A stretch of DNA of 64,000 nucleotides. It comes from Hyparrhenia diplandra. Lineage: Eukaryota > Streptophyta > Magnoliopsida > Poales > Poaceae. The stretch is taken from NCBI GenBank assembly GCA_015847255.1, contig JADLZK010001317.1, positions 1-64,000 of the forward strand, in the 5' to 3' direction. This document shows positions 1-11,124 of the stretch, piece after piece; positions within the stretch are counted from its first letter, which is position 1; the number at the start of each line of letters is the position of its first letter. Both the position numbers and the translations under genes were made by a program. The notes beneath the pieces are model-generated. The model did not search any database. It was not told where the DNA came from and worked only from the letters and a program-made list of their open reading frames with translations.

Positions 1-519
1 ATTAGTAACATGTTTGCTTGTTTAGAAAATTTGATCTCCTATGTATATATGGACGAAAACTTTCAATGTAAAGTTGGTCTTTGTTTCATCATTTATTTGT
101 GTAGTAGTTGCATGTCCTGCTCTATGCATGATAAAAAAAAAATAGCAAACCAAGGTGTCATGGTCATTAGCTAGAATATGTATCGTTATATTCATCATGA
201 AATATATTTTTTTCATACTATATATACTTATTTGGAGTAAAAATGTGAAGCCTATTTTCTATAAACTTAGTCAAAAGTTAAGAGAGTTTTGCTCCAATCA
301 AACCTAGAAATTGCATCCTTTCTAGGATCCACGGAGTATTAACTATTAGCACTAGTGGATCCAAATTAAACAAGCCCTAACCATTGAATGTTTATTTACA
401 TGCATATATCATCCTAGATTACAATCCCAATTCGTGGTATGGTAGAATCACCATACCTAGTTTCCAGCTATTATTGTGCTTCTTTATTTAATCTAGTCTT
501 TGATTAATTGTCGCTATAT

Positions 520-1983
520 TGAGCATTGAGTACCCTAGCTCACTACGAGGAGAATAGCCCAACTGGGATGGCATGGACTGACATAAGGAAAGGAAGGTCC
601 AGCTTGAGTGACACTTTCAAAACTACTTGATCCTTGTTGTGCAACTACCTAAGAGACAAATCATCGAAAGTAGATATGCTTAGAAGCTAGATAACTTGTA
701 AAGATCCATTGAAATTCAACAAGATTACTCGTTAAATTAGAGAGAGATGATAATAACTGCGGTAGTTTTCATTTTCGAGAGAGAAGTACTTGAACAGAAA
801 GGGTCCCAATTCTCGAGATCCTTGCTGGACATCAAAGATTGGTTCCAAAGAGGTAGAGTTATGGAAGTGGTCAAGTGGTCAACAAACTAGATTTTAGCAT
901 GATATATGTATGGCTAGAAGATTGCCCTTTTGAGATTAAGATTCCCTAACTGCTTTCAAATTGTGACAGCATTCAGATATAGAAGTTGCTAATACTTATA
1001 TCAATGAGTCCTCGGAGATTCAATTTAGAAGATAGCTAAATGGTAATCTCATTGAGGAATGGACTTGCCTATTAGAGCTATTAGAACCAATCAATCTAGA
1101 GGTAGGCACTGACAAGATGATATGGACTCCGGAGCGATCAAAGAAATACAACACAAAATCCCTATATAAAACTTTGACAAATGGAGGTGTCAAAGATCAA
1201 CAAATGCTATCTTTGTGGAAATGTAACATTTCTTTGAAAGTTAAGACTTTCATTTGGATGGCAACACATGAGGGCATCAAATCTAGGGTGCAACTCAAAA
1301 GAAAAGTGGGAATGTCCATAAATCAAGCTTCGGGGCTTGTGATATACCAAAACAACTGGCCACATATTATTTCAATGCCCTATTGTTGTCTATCTTTGGA
1401 CTTTTCTTAGAGTTACCTAGGATGGCAAGGCACACCAACATGTTGTGCTGACTTTCTACTAGAATTCTTGAGAACCGCCATGGAGTTTGGCAAAAAGATC
1501 ACACTATTTCTATGTGCAGTGCAATGTGGACCATCCGAAGGTGCGCAATGATATGGCACCCAACAAGAAGATGATGACATCACCAAGAGGGATAGGACAC
1601 AAGACGATCATGTTGATCAAATCCTGGAGGCCCCTGTTGAAGGCGAAGATGGAACCTCGGGTTGAAGAGATGCTCCAACCATCGGGGGTGGCAAACATGC
1701 ACTCGACCAACGAAGAAAAGCAAGAAGGCGTGCATAATATGTTTCTAAAAACTCATTCCTTTTTATTTGCATGTTCTGGTCTAAAAAAGGTGATGTCACT
1801 TGTGATTACTAGGGTGAACTATTTTCTGAGTTCAGGTTTGCTAACTAGAGGTATGTTAGATGACTACTGGGAAGTTGAATGTTGCAATCGATGAGTGCTT
1901 CAAAACTGTAAACTGCAGACTAATGGTGTTCGTTAAGCTTTCTAATTAAGCTAAGTGAATGCCTTTAGTCTAAAAAAAAAACC
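520..1983 (+). mobile_element. LINE remnant (3' part, zf-RVT region, poly-A tail)
   Basis: Positions about 1117-1540 encode a stretch resembling the zf-RVT region downstream of reverse transcriptase in plant L1-type LINEs: WTPERSKKYNTKSLY, then LWKCNISLKVKTFIWMATH, then a frame-broken segment with typical LINE wording around 1410-1545. The unit ends in a run of ten A at 1972-1981, as expected for the 3' end of a target-primed LINE. Frames are broken in several places and there is no RT domain in this copy, so it is a 5'-truncated, decayed remnant. The upstream limit near 520 is a guess; similarity is only convincing from about 1100. The family is inferred from residue patterns, not from a search. 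Confidence 0.6.
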
Positions 1984-4430
1984 GACTAGATTCCATTACA
2001 ACAAACAAAAAATTGTATAGGTAGGTAGATCGTGTCTCTATCTATAACCCTACTCGCTAGAATAAGGAGGAGTAGGGCACATGGTCGACGATCTCATGAA
2101 AATCATTATAGAATCTCTCTCTTAAACACCTTGATTGCCCTAGTAACTTGAGCGACAACTAGGGATGATAAATAACCGGAAAACCCCAAAATTGTTTTAT
2201 AACTATACATTTGCATACGAAAGCAAAAGAGAAAGTGGTAAAGCTGGACACAAAATGAACACGAACTTATAGAATTTCGAAAATGAACTAATTCTAGCGG
2301 TTTTATGCCAAACACGGTTGGTATATGAAAAATCAATACGGAAGGTTCCAAACCCACGCGACGACATATAGAGAGAAGCACTCTTAACTTGAAAAAGAGT
2401 AACATGTACTTCAACCATTATAAATCCATTGTACACATTCTAACCATCTGCTTCTCCATGCACAAAACGCTATCTACTTGTCGAACGAAAAAATCCTCAC
2501 ACAAACACAACAAAAATGTATAGTTTAAACTATACAATATTTAGGTCTTAATTTGGGACTAATCTTTCATCAAGTCAAATAAATTATTATAACTTTCGTC
2601 CAAAGGTTTGGAACTATACAATAGCTAGTACTTAACTTTAAAAAATAGATTTGAGTTTATTCTTCATTTATACATCTCAATTGTCTTAGTATACAAGTGT
2701 ACAAAATGCGTTCTAGTTGACCTAAAAGTTTGATAATTTATTGTATGTGGTTGGGGATGGATAGATGTTATAGTGAATGGTTTAAATATGAAAGTTGCCA
2801 TTTTTTTTCTATCAGATCCGAAGTATGTCTATTTCGACTTGCTTAGGGCACATATAGACAATTAAACAAACATCTACTAGGCCTATATAGAGAACCTCCA
2901 CTAGGGGAGTTCTCTCGACATGCAAGCATGCCACCCGAGCAGCCCCACTAAGACCATAACATCAAAGTGATAGGCTCCTTTGCTTGAACTAACTAAAACG
3001 TGTTATAACTCACAAACCAAAAACCAAATTAAATTCGATTACATCATTGAATTCATTTTAATAAATTCTTCAAAACAAGATCTCATATGGATATATTTTG
3101 ATAAAATTACAGGTCATTAATCGATGGTAGTTGATATAGAGTAAAGTAAAAACTAGAAAAGAGAATGGAAAAAAAAAAAAAGAAAGAAAAAGAATAGTAG
3201 GGTGATAGTAATATTCTAACTTATAGATTTCTCCTTCCTATACGCGACAACACGGGGGATATGACGCGATGAAGGAGACGGTTAAAGGGATTAAATCATC
3301 TACCAAGGATTTTCTCAAATAAATTATTATATATATTTTATTACATTACAATTTGTCACCCGTCCAACATATCTACATATTCCTATTCGATATCGGTTCG
3401 CCTTGAAGTTTAAACATAAGATTAAATAATCTTTATGCTAATGAGTATATATTATGTTTCATACATTTAAGTTCTTCGTTACTAACTCTGTTTCTAACCT
3501 ACACAAAGTAATTGTCCTCAATAGCTAATTATGATCAGATTTCTTAGTGATTACAATTCAATCCTTTAACAATACCCCCCTCTAGTTTTGTATATAGTGG
3601 AGCATCTATTTAGGCCCTGTTTGGTGGGGCGCCTCTGGTTACTTTTCAAGTGAAAAGTAGGAGCCAATCGTAAATAACATCTCCTACTCCTCCAAAGACC
3701 AAGATGTGGCATTACTTGTTCGCAACCTACTCACTCGTCCACAAAAGAATGTGATTCTCACATTCCAAGGAGTCGAACATTATAAATTTTGACTCCAATT
3801 ATATGAAAATGTACTAACACTTAAGATAAAAAAATAAGTACCACTAGATTAGTTATAAAAATATATTTCATAATTAACAAATTTTGAAACATAAATGTAA
3901 AAGTACTATTTACAATAAACTTGATCAAATTTAGAATATTTTGATCGGCACGCTTCTTATAATTGCATGTTTTATTGAACGTATGAGAATTTTATACTAT
4001 TTGGTCCAAGAAAGGCTAAATGTCGCCTATGAAGTGTCATAGTAGTGCTCAATAGTCAACACGGTCTTTCTTGGACCCAAGATGACCCGTGAACAGTTAC
4101 ATTATATGTCTCCCAAAAATTTATCCACCCTCTCAACGGGGCAAGATCACAAAAGGGGATCGGGTCCCCACTCCTCTAGCCCCTAGTGAGGAGGGGGACT
4201 CACGCGATCCCGCAAAGGTTTTCTTCTGTGTGAGAAGGGAGTGAAATATCAAAATTGTAAACTTGATATACTTGATACGCGAAAAAAAAAAACGCCTAGA
4301 ACGTAGGAACTGTATATAAATTCTGAAGAAATCACTTCGTTTTCATATGAAGAAACCTAGCAAACAGGAAATTTGAGTAGTACAATCCAAAGGCGCCTTA
4401 GATTTTAGGTTCCGTCCGAAATTAAAGCAC
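1984..4430. other. AT-rich intergenic DNA, no gene seen
   Basis: No open frame with recognisable protein similarity is visible on either strand. The stretch is AT-rich with short A/T tracts (for example 3168-3190). Around 3613 the wording 'ggccctgtttggtgggg' resembles the terminus of grass Tourist or hAT MITEs, but I did not find a matching inverted end. Confidence 0.5.
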
Positions 4431-4439
4431 TAGGCGATT

Positions 4440-5600
4440 TGGTCTCGGTTCAGTAGTGGACCGGTGGCCCGTGGGGAACTACGCGCGCGGACCGAGCCCA
4501 ATCCAACATGCAAGTGTTGAACCCGTTTATGTTGTTGCGCTCGTGCGCTGAAGGGTGCCAGGTTATGCGTGCGGTGCGCACCAGGCCCTGATCGACACGG
4601 CCCGTGGCCAGGATGCATACCGGGATATCGATCCGTGGTCTCCACTGATCACCCGTGGCAGGCAAAACGGATGGGAACAAACGAATTGGGTCCGCCAACT
4701 GGGTCGCCGCGCCGAGGCGGTCTGCAGGCACAAGGCAGCCGTTGCCGTCACGAGCGCGTCCACGGACCACAACTACAACAAACCCTGGCACCCTGCCAAT
4801 GCAAGTGCCATCCACCTACCGGACCCTCACCTGCAGACCTGCTTGCCAGTTGCCACGCCGACCGTCCGTCTCTCACGGCCTCGCGCGCGATAGATGCACC
4901 CAAGCCCAAACCCAAGAATTACGGTTTTTCCTTTGGAAACGGTGGAAGTAGCTAGCTAGCTGTCGGCTGTCACAGAGCGATCGATCCGTGTGCTGCCGCT
5001 GCCGCGCGCGCGCAGCGGCTTTGTTGTTGTGTGCGCGCGGTTGGCGCGATGGGGCTCCGCTTTTCTGCATGCCCACCGGCCGGTTTGGTGCCAGGTCGCC
5101 GGTGGATCGACCGATCGAGACGCGAGATGACGTGCATTGCGTCGCCACATCGGCCGTTCGTTACGCCAACTGCTCTGCCTGCCTGCCGCGCGCGCTCCCC
5201 GCCGGCCCTCGCGCCGTCGGTCGATCGGTCGCGCCGTGTTCGTTGGGCCGTCTCCGCCGCGGACGGGACGCCGGCCCTGATGTTTCGTTTCACCCGCAGC
5301 TAGCCGGCGCATGCAGCCTTCTCTTCTGTGTTGTTAGCCCGCCCGGCTACCTTTTCACAGTCGCAGTCACAGGCAGTACCATAAGCGCGCCAATTTCCAC
5401 GCGACCGTACTCGCCTGCCTGGTGCTGCCTGCAGGCCTCCGCGTGTGAGTTAGGGCTCCTGCATGCATGGGCACAGTATGACCGTACTAGCAACCTAGAT
5501 CGACCGGTGTGTGTGCGCGCGCCAAGATAGATGTATATATATGCTTGTTGCGTGCAGGTGGTTTCAGGACGAAGCAAGCGACCCACAGCCAGCCACTACT
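4440..5600. other. GC-rich island without a supported gene
   Basis: GC content rises sharply from about 4440 and falls again after 5560. Overlapping open frames exist on both strands (for example 4988-5530 plus and 4956-5312 minus), but they have the composition expected of chance frames in GC-rich DNA and match no family I recognise. It could be a gene promoter or 5' exon remnant, or part of a transposon. I make no functional call. Confidence 0.35.
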
Positions 5601-6019
5601 ATACTAGCAAATGAGACTATAGCGTTTGTTGATATATAACCAGCAGAGACGGGTCACTGACTGACTTCTCACCGGTCACTCACGCTGCTGCTAGCTCGAT
5701 CCATCGGCACCAGCACAGTCCACATGCATGACTCATCCACGACTACTCCATCGCGTGCCCTTCCCACTTTCCACATTATTATACCCTTGTTGCTTTCTCC
5801 TGCTCCGATCCTTTCATTTTGTTTTAATTAATTTCCTTCTCTCTTTCAGTATTTCTGGTATATATTAGCTTTCCCTGTCTATTTCCGGTGAACACCGACG
5901 GGTGTGCGGCTTATGCCCTAACAGATAGATTTTCAATTCAAATAATTATAAAATTATTGTAAAGGAGAAGGACATATTCTAACTAGCTAGATTTTATCGA
6001 CATGTATGCCACCAATCCA

Positions 6020-6263
6020 AAATGACGAAGGCGCTTCTGTGCAAGTTCCCTTCAAAGCTTGTGTGCACCGGTGGTTGCCGGTGGTGCGGTTTGGCGACGA
6101 CGACGGTGCCATTGTTCGGGAGGCTTCGGGAAGCACATGCATTTTGTTGTAATCTTTTATTTTCTCAAGAACCTTTGTGTAAGGGTGTGTTGGACAGCTG
6201 TCCTTGTACCTCGTTCATGGTAGTAATTCATCAAACTACTGTTTTTTTCTAAAAAAAAAAAGA
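6020..6263 (+). mobile_element. possible retroposon 3' end with A-tail
   Basis: A short transcribed-looking sequence ends in 'ttttttctaaaaaaaaaaa' at about 6244-6261, the same style of ending as the LINE remnant near 1972. There is no intact reading frame beyond 76 codons and no domain. It may be a LINE or processed-transcript 3' end. Weak call based on the tail only. Confidence 0.3.
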
Positions 6264-6403
6264 GCCAGTTAAGATGATCTGATCAGTTTTTTGTGTAACT
6301 TCTCGATAAAAGAGTTTGTGCTTTGTAGAGTAGAGGAGTCCCAAACAACCATTAACACAGTCTAATCGACGGAAACATATGCGTACCTGGGCAATGTGAA
6401 AGT

Positions 6404-7447
6404 CACTAGTAACGAAATGTGAAAGCCTAGGCCCAACAGGCCCAACAAGGCCGATTTCAATCTTCGACTATATATATGACAAGTTAGGGTTTTTTCTTCT
6501 CGGTCTCCTCACTCTCTCTTTCCCCGCCCTCACCTTTCCCCGCCCCCGACGCTCCCTCTCCTTCTCATCTCGCGAGATCACGGCGCCCTTCCCCTCCTCT
6601 CCCTCTCGCACCCCCGTCCTTCCTCCTCCTCCCATGGCGGCGCCCTCGCCTCCCCCACCAACCCCACCCATCCCCTCCCTCTCCCGCTCCCTCCCGGTGG
6701 TGATGTGTGGTGGCCGCGGTGCTCCTCCCGGCCGGGCGCATCCGGGCGGCGCGACCCTCCCGGCGGCGGATCCGGGCGTGGCGGTCCTCCCCGTGGCCGG
6801 ATCCGCCCATGATGCTCCTCCCGGCGGCGCATCCGGGCGCGACCCTCCCGGCGGCGGATCCCGGATGGCGTCCTCCGGGGGCGGATCCGCCGCGGTGCTC
6901 CTCCGGCTGGCGCATCCGGCGTGGCCTCCCGCGGCGGATCCGCGGTGCTCCCCGGCGGCGCATCCGGGCGGCGCGACCCTCCCGGGCGGCGGATCCGGCG
7001 TGGCCTCCCCCCCCCGGCGGATCCGGCGCTGGGCGGTCCCCCGACAATGGATGCGGCGTTGCCTCCCTCCCGGCGGTGGATCCGGCGCGGGGTCCTCCCG
7101 ACGGCGGCGGATCTCGCGTGGCCTCCCGGCGGAGGTGACGAAGGCGGGCGGAGCAGGTGGCGCGCGCCGGATCCACCCCCGGCGGATCCCTAACCCTAGA
7201 TGGCTCGGCGGGCCCATGGATGGGCTCGGCGGGCCTATCTAGGGTTTCTGTTTTTTTTATTTTTGAAATTGTTAACCGTGGCGGGCACAGGTAATTCGCC
7301 CGCCACGCAAGCTTGAATAAGCGTGGCGGGCACTCCGCCCGTCACGGTAAAAATTTATTTTCTCGTGACCTTTACTTGGTGACGGGCACACTTGCCCGCC
7401 AAAAAAACATATTTTGCCCGCCACCAATAAGTGTTTAGGTACTAGTG
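6404..7447. mobile_element. non-autonomous CACTA DNA transposon
   Basis: The left end reads CACTAGTAAC and the right end, on the minus strand, reads CACTAGTACC, and both are flanked by the same 3-bp direct repeat AGT (6401-6403 and 7448-7450), the diagnostic structure of En/Spm (CACTA) elements. The right subterminal 230 bp contains repeated GGCGGGCA motifs in both orientations, as CACTA termini do. The interior (6640-7190) is an extremely GC-rich degenerate tandem array built on 'ggcggatccgg' units. It is preceded by a TATATATATGA stretch (6469) and a telo-box-like TTAGGGTTTT (6485), which look like a captured plant promoter. Open frames of about 200 codons across the array (for example 6634-7242) are low complexity and probably not functional. 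No transposase is present, so mobilisation would depend on another element. Confidence 0.8.
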
Positions 7448-8197
7448 AGTGCTCCACACAAAATATATACGTATCAATTCTCTAATCTAATATGGCGGAA
7501 GGACCTATAAAATAATAAGGAAGAAAGATCGGGTTCTCAATATAAATACATAATCAGGAGACAAAGAAAACATAAAACGTTGCGGTAATTTAGAAATAAT
7601 TCAGAATTCCTGATACAGAATTATATTATATCGGGCTAGAAACAGAAAACCGACAAATATGCTCCTAACTTATTTAACCAAACGAACATCATTCTATTCT
7701 TTTTTATCAACACACACACAAACAAACTACCGTCGCACGGCAGTCGTTCGTCGCCTGACCGACGCGCATCCGGCCATGCCTAGCCGCCAAACGGTAGCCG
7801 GTGTGGAAAAAAAAAAGCACAAAACGACGGTGGAATTGTAATTGTAACCGCAACCGCAGCGACACCCGGCCGGCCGCCCGGTGCACAGACGCCCCCAAAC
7901 CACAACCCACAGTCCCACCCACCCACACGACCGGCACACGCGTGATGGAGCGGGAAGGTCATGCGCGCGCTCGCCTCGCGCTGTCCCTGGCGGTTCGCGG
8001 CTCCCAGTTTCTCCACCTCCCCCCGATCTCCAGCAAAAACCCGCCGAAAACGCCCAAAACCCACCGCAAACGGCCGCGCGCCCGAAACCGTCCGTCCGTC
8101 CGTCCACCTAACCCTTCCTTCCCATCTCATCACACCACACGAACGATCGACCCAACTCCAGGAGGGAGCATCCAACCACAACGCCCACGTCCGTCCT

Positions 8198-8203
8198 TAT
8201 ATA
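8198..8203 (+). promoter_or_regulatory. TATA box of the MYB gene
   Basis: TATATA lies 85 bp upstream of the MYB start codon, within 'ccttatatacgcg'. It is followed by a GA-rich 5' leader (8229-8246), a spacing typical of grass promoters. Confidence 0.5.
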
Positions 8204-8287
8204 CGCGCACGCAGACCCGGCCGCCGGCGAGGGAGAGAGAGAGAGACAGACAGGTACTCGTAGATCGAGCGGCGAGCCGTCAACGAA

Positions 8288-9343
8288 ATGGTGGTGCCTA
8301 GCGGTGGCGCGGGAGGGGTGGACGGCGGCGGTGTCTCGGCTGCAGCGGCGGCGGCGGGGTCGGGTTCCGTCGGTGGGAGGGTGAAGGGGTCGTGGACGCC
8401 GGAGGAGGACGACCTGCTGCGGCGCGCCGTGACGCGGCACGGGGCGAGGAACTGGACCGTCATCAGCGCCGAGATCCCGGGGCGGTCCGGCAAGTCGTGC
8501 CGCCTGCGGTGGTGCAACCAGCTCAGCCCCGGCGTGGAGCGCCGCGCCTTCACGCCCGAGGAGGACGCCGTGATCGTCGCCGCGCACGCGCAGTACGGCA
8601 ACAAGTGGGCCACCATCGCAAGGATGCTCCACGGCCGCACCGACAACTCCGTCAAGAACCACTGGAACTCCACGCTGCGCCGCCAGCGCAGGGCGGCGGC
8701 GGCCGCCAACGCCAACGCCGCCGTCGGGTGCACCCTCCAGCTACGGCCGCTCGCCGCGGCGGCGCGGCGTACCCCGTCCCGCTCCGCCATCTGCTGGATC
8801 TCAAGGAGTCAGCGGCGGCGGCGGCATCCGTGCCGTTCCATCGTCTGGACCCCCAAGGAGGTGGAGGTGGACGAGGAGGACGAGGACCTGGACGAGGAGG
8901 AGGACGACGAGGACGGCAGCAGTGAGGACTCGGTGCTGATGCCGCCGCCCAGGAAACGGCCTTGCGCCGGCCACCAGCGTCGTCCTTCTCTGGCCATGAA
9001 GCCCGAACACGCGAAGCCGCCCCCACCCCCACCCCCACCCGCGCCGGCTGAACCGCTCACGTCGCTCACCCTCTGCCTGCCTGGCGGCGGCGGCGGCAAC
9101 GGCGTCGTCGGGGTCCACGACGAGACCCCCGCACCGCCGCAGAGCGTGGTGGAGGGTGCCGTGAGCATGAGGGCGAAACTGGAGCAGGACCCGTGGTTCG
9201 TGCCAGTGATGCGGCAGATGATCTGCGAGGAGGTCCAACGGCAGATGCAGGGGATGGACGTGTCCTGCACCTCGCTGCTCGCGGTGCCGGCGGCGGGCAG
9301 GAGCAGCGCCGGCGGGGCCGACGGCGCCAACGGCCAGGACTGA
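8288..9343 (+). CDS. R2R3-MYB transcription factor, subgroup 22-like
   Basis: A single-exon 351-codon frame. Two MYB repeats lie at residues about 33-132: R2 has Trp36, Trp56 and Trp75, and R3 has Phe88 in place of the first Trp, then Trp107 and Trp126. The R2-R3 block with RWCNQLSPGVERRAFTPEED is characteristic of the MYB44/70/73/77 group (subgroup 22), whose members bind DNA in the nucleus and act in ABA, auxin and stress responses. An EAR-like LTLCLPG motif sits near residue 265, and a C-terminal segment around PWFVPVMRQMICEEVQRQM resembles the conserved helix of this group. A long acidic run (about residues 194-210) separates them. Residues about 158-189 are odd: they are Arg-rich here, whereas the +1 frame gives a smoother peptide (PVPLRHLLDLKES) that rejoins at the acidic run. 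A missing base near 8767 and an extra C in 8850-8854 would explain this. The start is the first ATG after the TATA box. Confidence 0.9.
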   Translation: MVVPSGGAGGVDGGGVSAAAAAAGSGSVGGRVKGSWTPEEDDLLRRAVTRHGARNWTVISAEIPGRSGKSCRLRWCNQLSPGVERRAFTPEEDAVIVAAHAQYGNKWATIARMLHGRTDNSVKNHWNSTLRRQRRAAAAANANAAVGCTLQLRPLAAAARRTPSRSAICWISRSQRRRRHPCRSIVWTPKEVEVDEEDEDLDEEEDDEDGSSEDSVLMPPPRKRPCAGHQRRPSLAMKPEHAKPPPPPPPPAPAEPLTSLTLCLPGGGGGNGVVGVHDETPAPPQSVVEGAVSMRAKLEQDPWFVPVMRQMICEEVQRQMQGMDVSCTSLLAVPAAGRSSAGGADGANGQD

Positions 9344-10246
9344 TCGATCGACCCGTCACCGTGACGGAATGCATGGCGGCCGGCCATCGACTGACCGATC
9401 GAGTTTCACCATCATCTAACTTCTTTTTTTCATTGTTGGTTCGTTTCGTCAATCCCCATGAACATTAACGTGTCCATCGCATCATCCATTGGTAGGGTTC
9501 TAGTAGCTCAAAGTTTATCAGTTTACTTTTACTCTAGCTAGTAGCAGCAGTAATCGAAGACTGTAATCATCCGATAGATTAAAGCTTGTGTTCTCTTGGG
9601 AATTATACTTGTTCGTCGTGTTCGTTGGTCCGGTTCGATGACTCCATCCCATGCATATAGATCGAATCGAGGACGATATGATCGTGCAGTGATGGCGGCC
9701 GCGCCGTTTAGGTGTTTGTTCAGTTGGGCGGTTCAGGTGTTGTTGTTGCTGGGTCGTCGATGAATCAATGTGTTGTGCGTGCGTTGGTTTGGGCCGGGGC
9801 GAGACCCAGCAGACCCGTGCTAGTGGGGGTTGCCGCGCGTGGCGTTACCCAACCGAAGGAAACCGCTCGTATGTGGACGTATGTGGACGTGGCAGCGCAC
9901 GCACGTACGCTACTCCGTACGTCGCTGCTTCCTTTCCTAGTAACTACTGGTAGTACTAGGCAGTTTTCTGTTCCTTGTTCCCGATGGAGTTACAGCTCCA
10001 CTACTGCTATTTCGGTTACAACTTCTGCTCAATAACCCATACTCGCATCATCAGGGACAATAACAACACGATGAACTTTTAAACATATTTTCTTGATATA
10101 ATAACAACTCGATGAACCTTTTGACATAAGTTCTTGATTGTGGTCGAGGGTTTCTCTCGGTCGCCTATCCAATGGGGTAAATAGGAAATCGAATCCAATC
10201 CTTAGAATATGTCAAATAGCTCTACCCATCTGATGATTGCCTGCTA
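9344..10246. other. MYB 3' flank and intergenic DNA
   Basis: The first few hundred bases are presumably the MYB 3'UTR and terminator region, with several A/T-rich stretches between 9420 and 9620. Beyond that I see only an imperfect direct repeat around 10056-10125 ('aacaacacgatgaactttt' then 'aacaactcgatgaacctttt'). No gene is supported. Confidence 0.5.
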
Positions 10247-10638
10247 CTCCCTCTGGTTGGTTTTGTTAGGCGTTCTCATGTTTTGGAGTTTGACAGCTAT
10301 ATTATGCGTGGCAGAAGGTCAAATGTTTAAATGGCCTTGCATGGTGTTGGGTGAGAATTCAAAGCATTTGCATACAGGGACTCCAAGAGGCATGCGGTGG
10401 TGCTATTTGTATGTATGCATTCGAATTGTGCTATGCCTATCCTCAGCTGGCCACATCGGGAGCGCCTTTGGGGTCTATTTAGGTACTCCGCCGCATGGCA
10501 CAACTTGCATGCATTTAATGATCATACGTTTTTCTACGTCTTTTGCATGTATTGAGCCAAGAGCTGGCATGCGTGGTTACTACTCTCCTTGGTATCTGAG
10601 ATTTTGTTCATACGCCTAACAAAACCGACCAGAGGGAG
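10247..10638. mobile_element. Stowaway-type MITE
   Basis: The ends CTCCCTCTGGTTGGTTTTG and, on the minus strand, CTCCCTCTGGTCGGTTTTG form terminal inverted repeats of about 27 bp with one mismatch, and the element is flanked by TA on both sides (10245-10246 and 10639-10640). CTCCCTC ends with a TA duplication are diagnostic of Stowaway (Tc1/mariner) MITEs. At 392 bp it is longer than most. It encodes nothing recognisable. Confidence 0.85.
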
Positions 10639-10662
10639 TACTTCCCAAAGCCAGTGTGCATC

Positions 10663-11124
10663 AAGCCGTTAAAACTGCGGAGATTATGATAGCTTCTTTG
10701 TATACACGGCAGCATGCAGTCCTAGCAAATGTTCCCTCTAGCTTGGACCTAAGAGCATGTCCAACGATTCATCTAAAGGGGATGTTTGAGTGACACTGCT
10801 TCGCTCCACGTTTTCAGCTTCACTTCATATTTTTTAGTCAAATGATTTTAGTTTCACGCAACAAGGATAAGAAAAAAAAAAGTAGAGTTGTGAGAGTGTA
10901 CTCCACAAACTCCACGTTTTCGTGGAGGAGCTCCACGATGGAGTTTGTGGACCAGATTTCGTGAAGCAATCCCAAACACATAAGTAATAGCCAAATTGTA
11001 TATTTTAGCTATTATGTATAATGCAAAAAATCCGAAAAGTGGAGAGAGCGTTGCAACAATTTAGCTAAGTTTCTGCTTATCTGTATTTGAACTAGCCACG
11101 TAATCTCCGCAGTTTTAACGGCTT
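10663..11124. repeat. 24-bp perfect inverted repeat, arms 414 bp apart
   Basis: The left arm at 10663-10686 (begins AAGCCGTTAAAACTGCGG) is exactly repeated in reverse complement at 11101-11124. The bases outside and inside the arms do not continue the match. I could not find target-site duplications, so this may be a piece of an eroded DNA transposon rather than a complete one. Confidence 0.6.

Noticed and set aside
6634..7242. Open frame of 202 codons (and overlapping minus frames up to 249 codons)
   Set aside because: Arises from the GC-rich GGATCC array inside a CACTA element; low complexity, open in several frames at once, no domain.
8392..8925. A second gene in the +1 frame of the MYB gene
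   Set aside because: Only about 30 codons of it look protein-like; these are better explained as the MYB itself shifted by paired indels.
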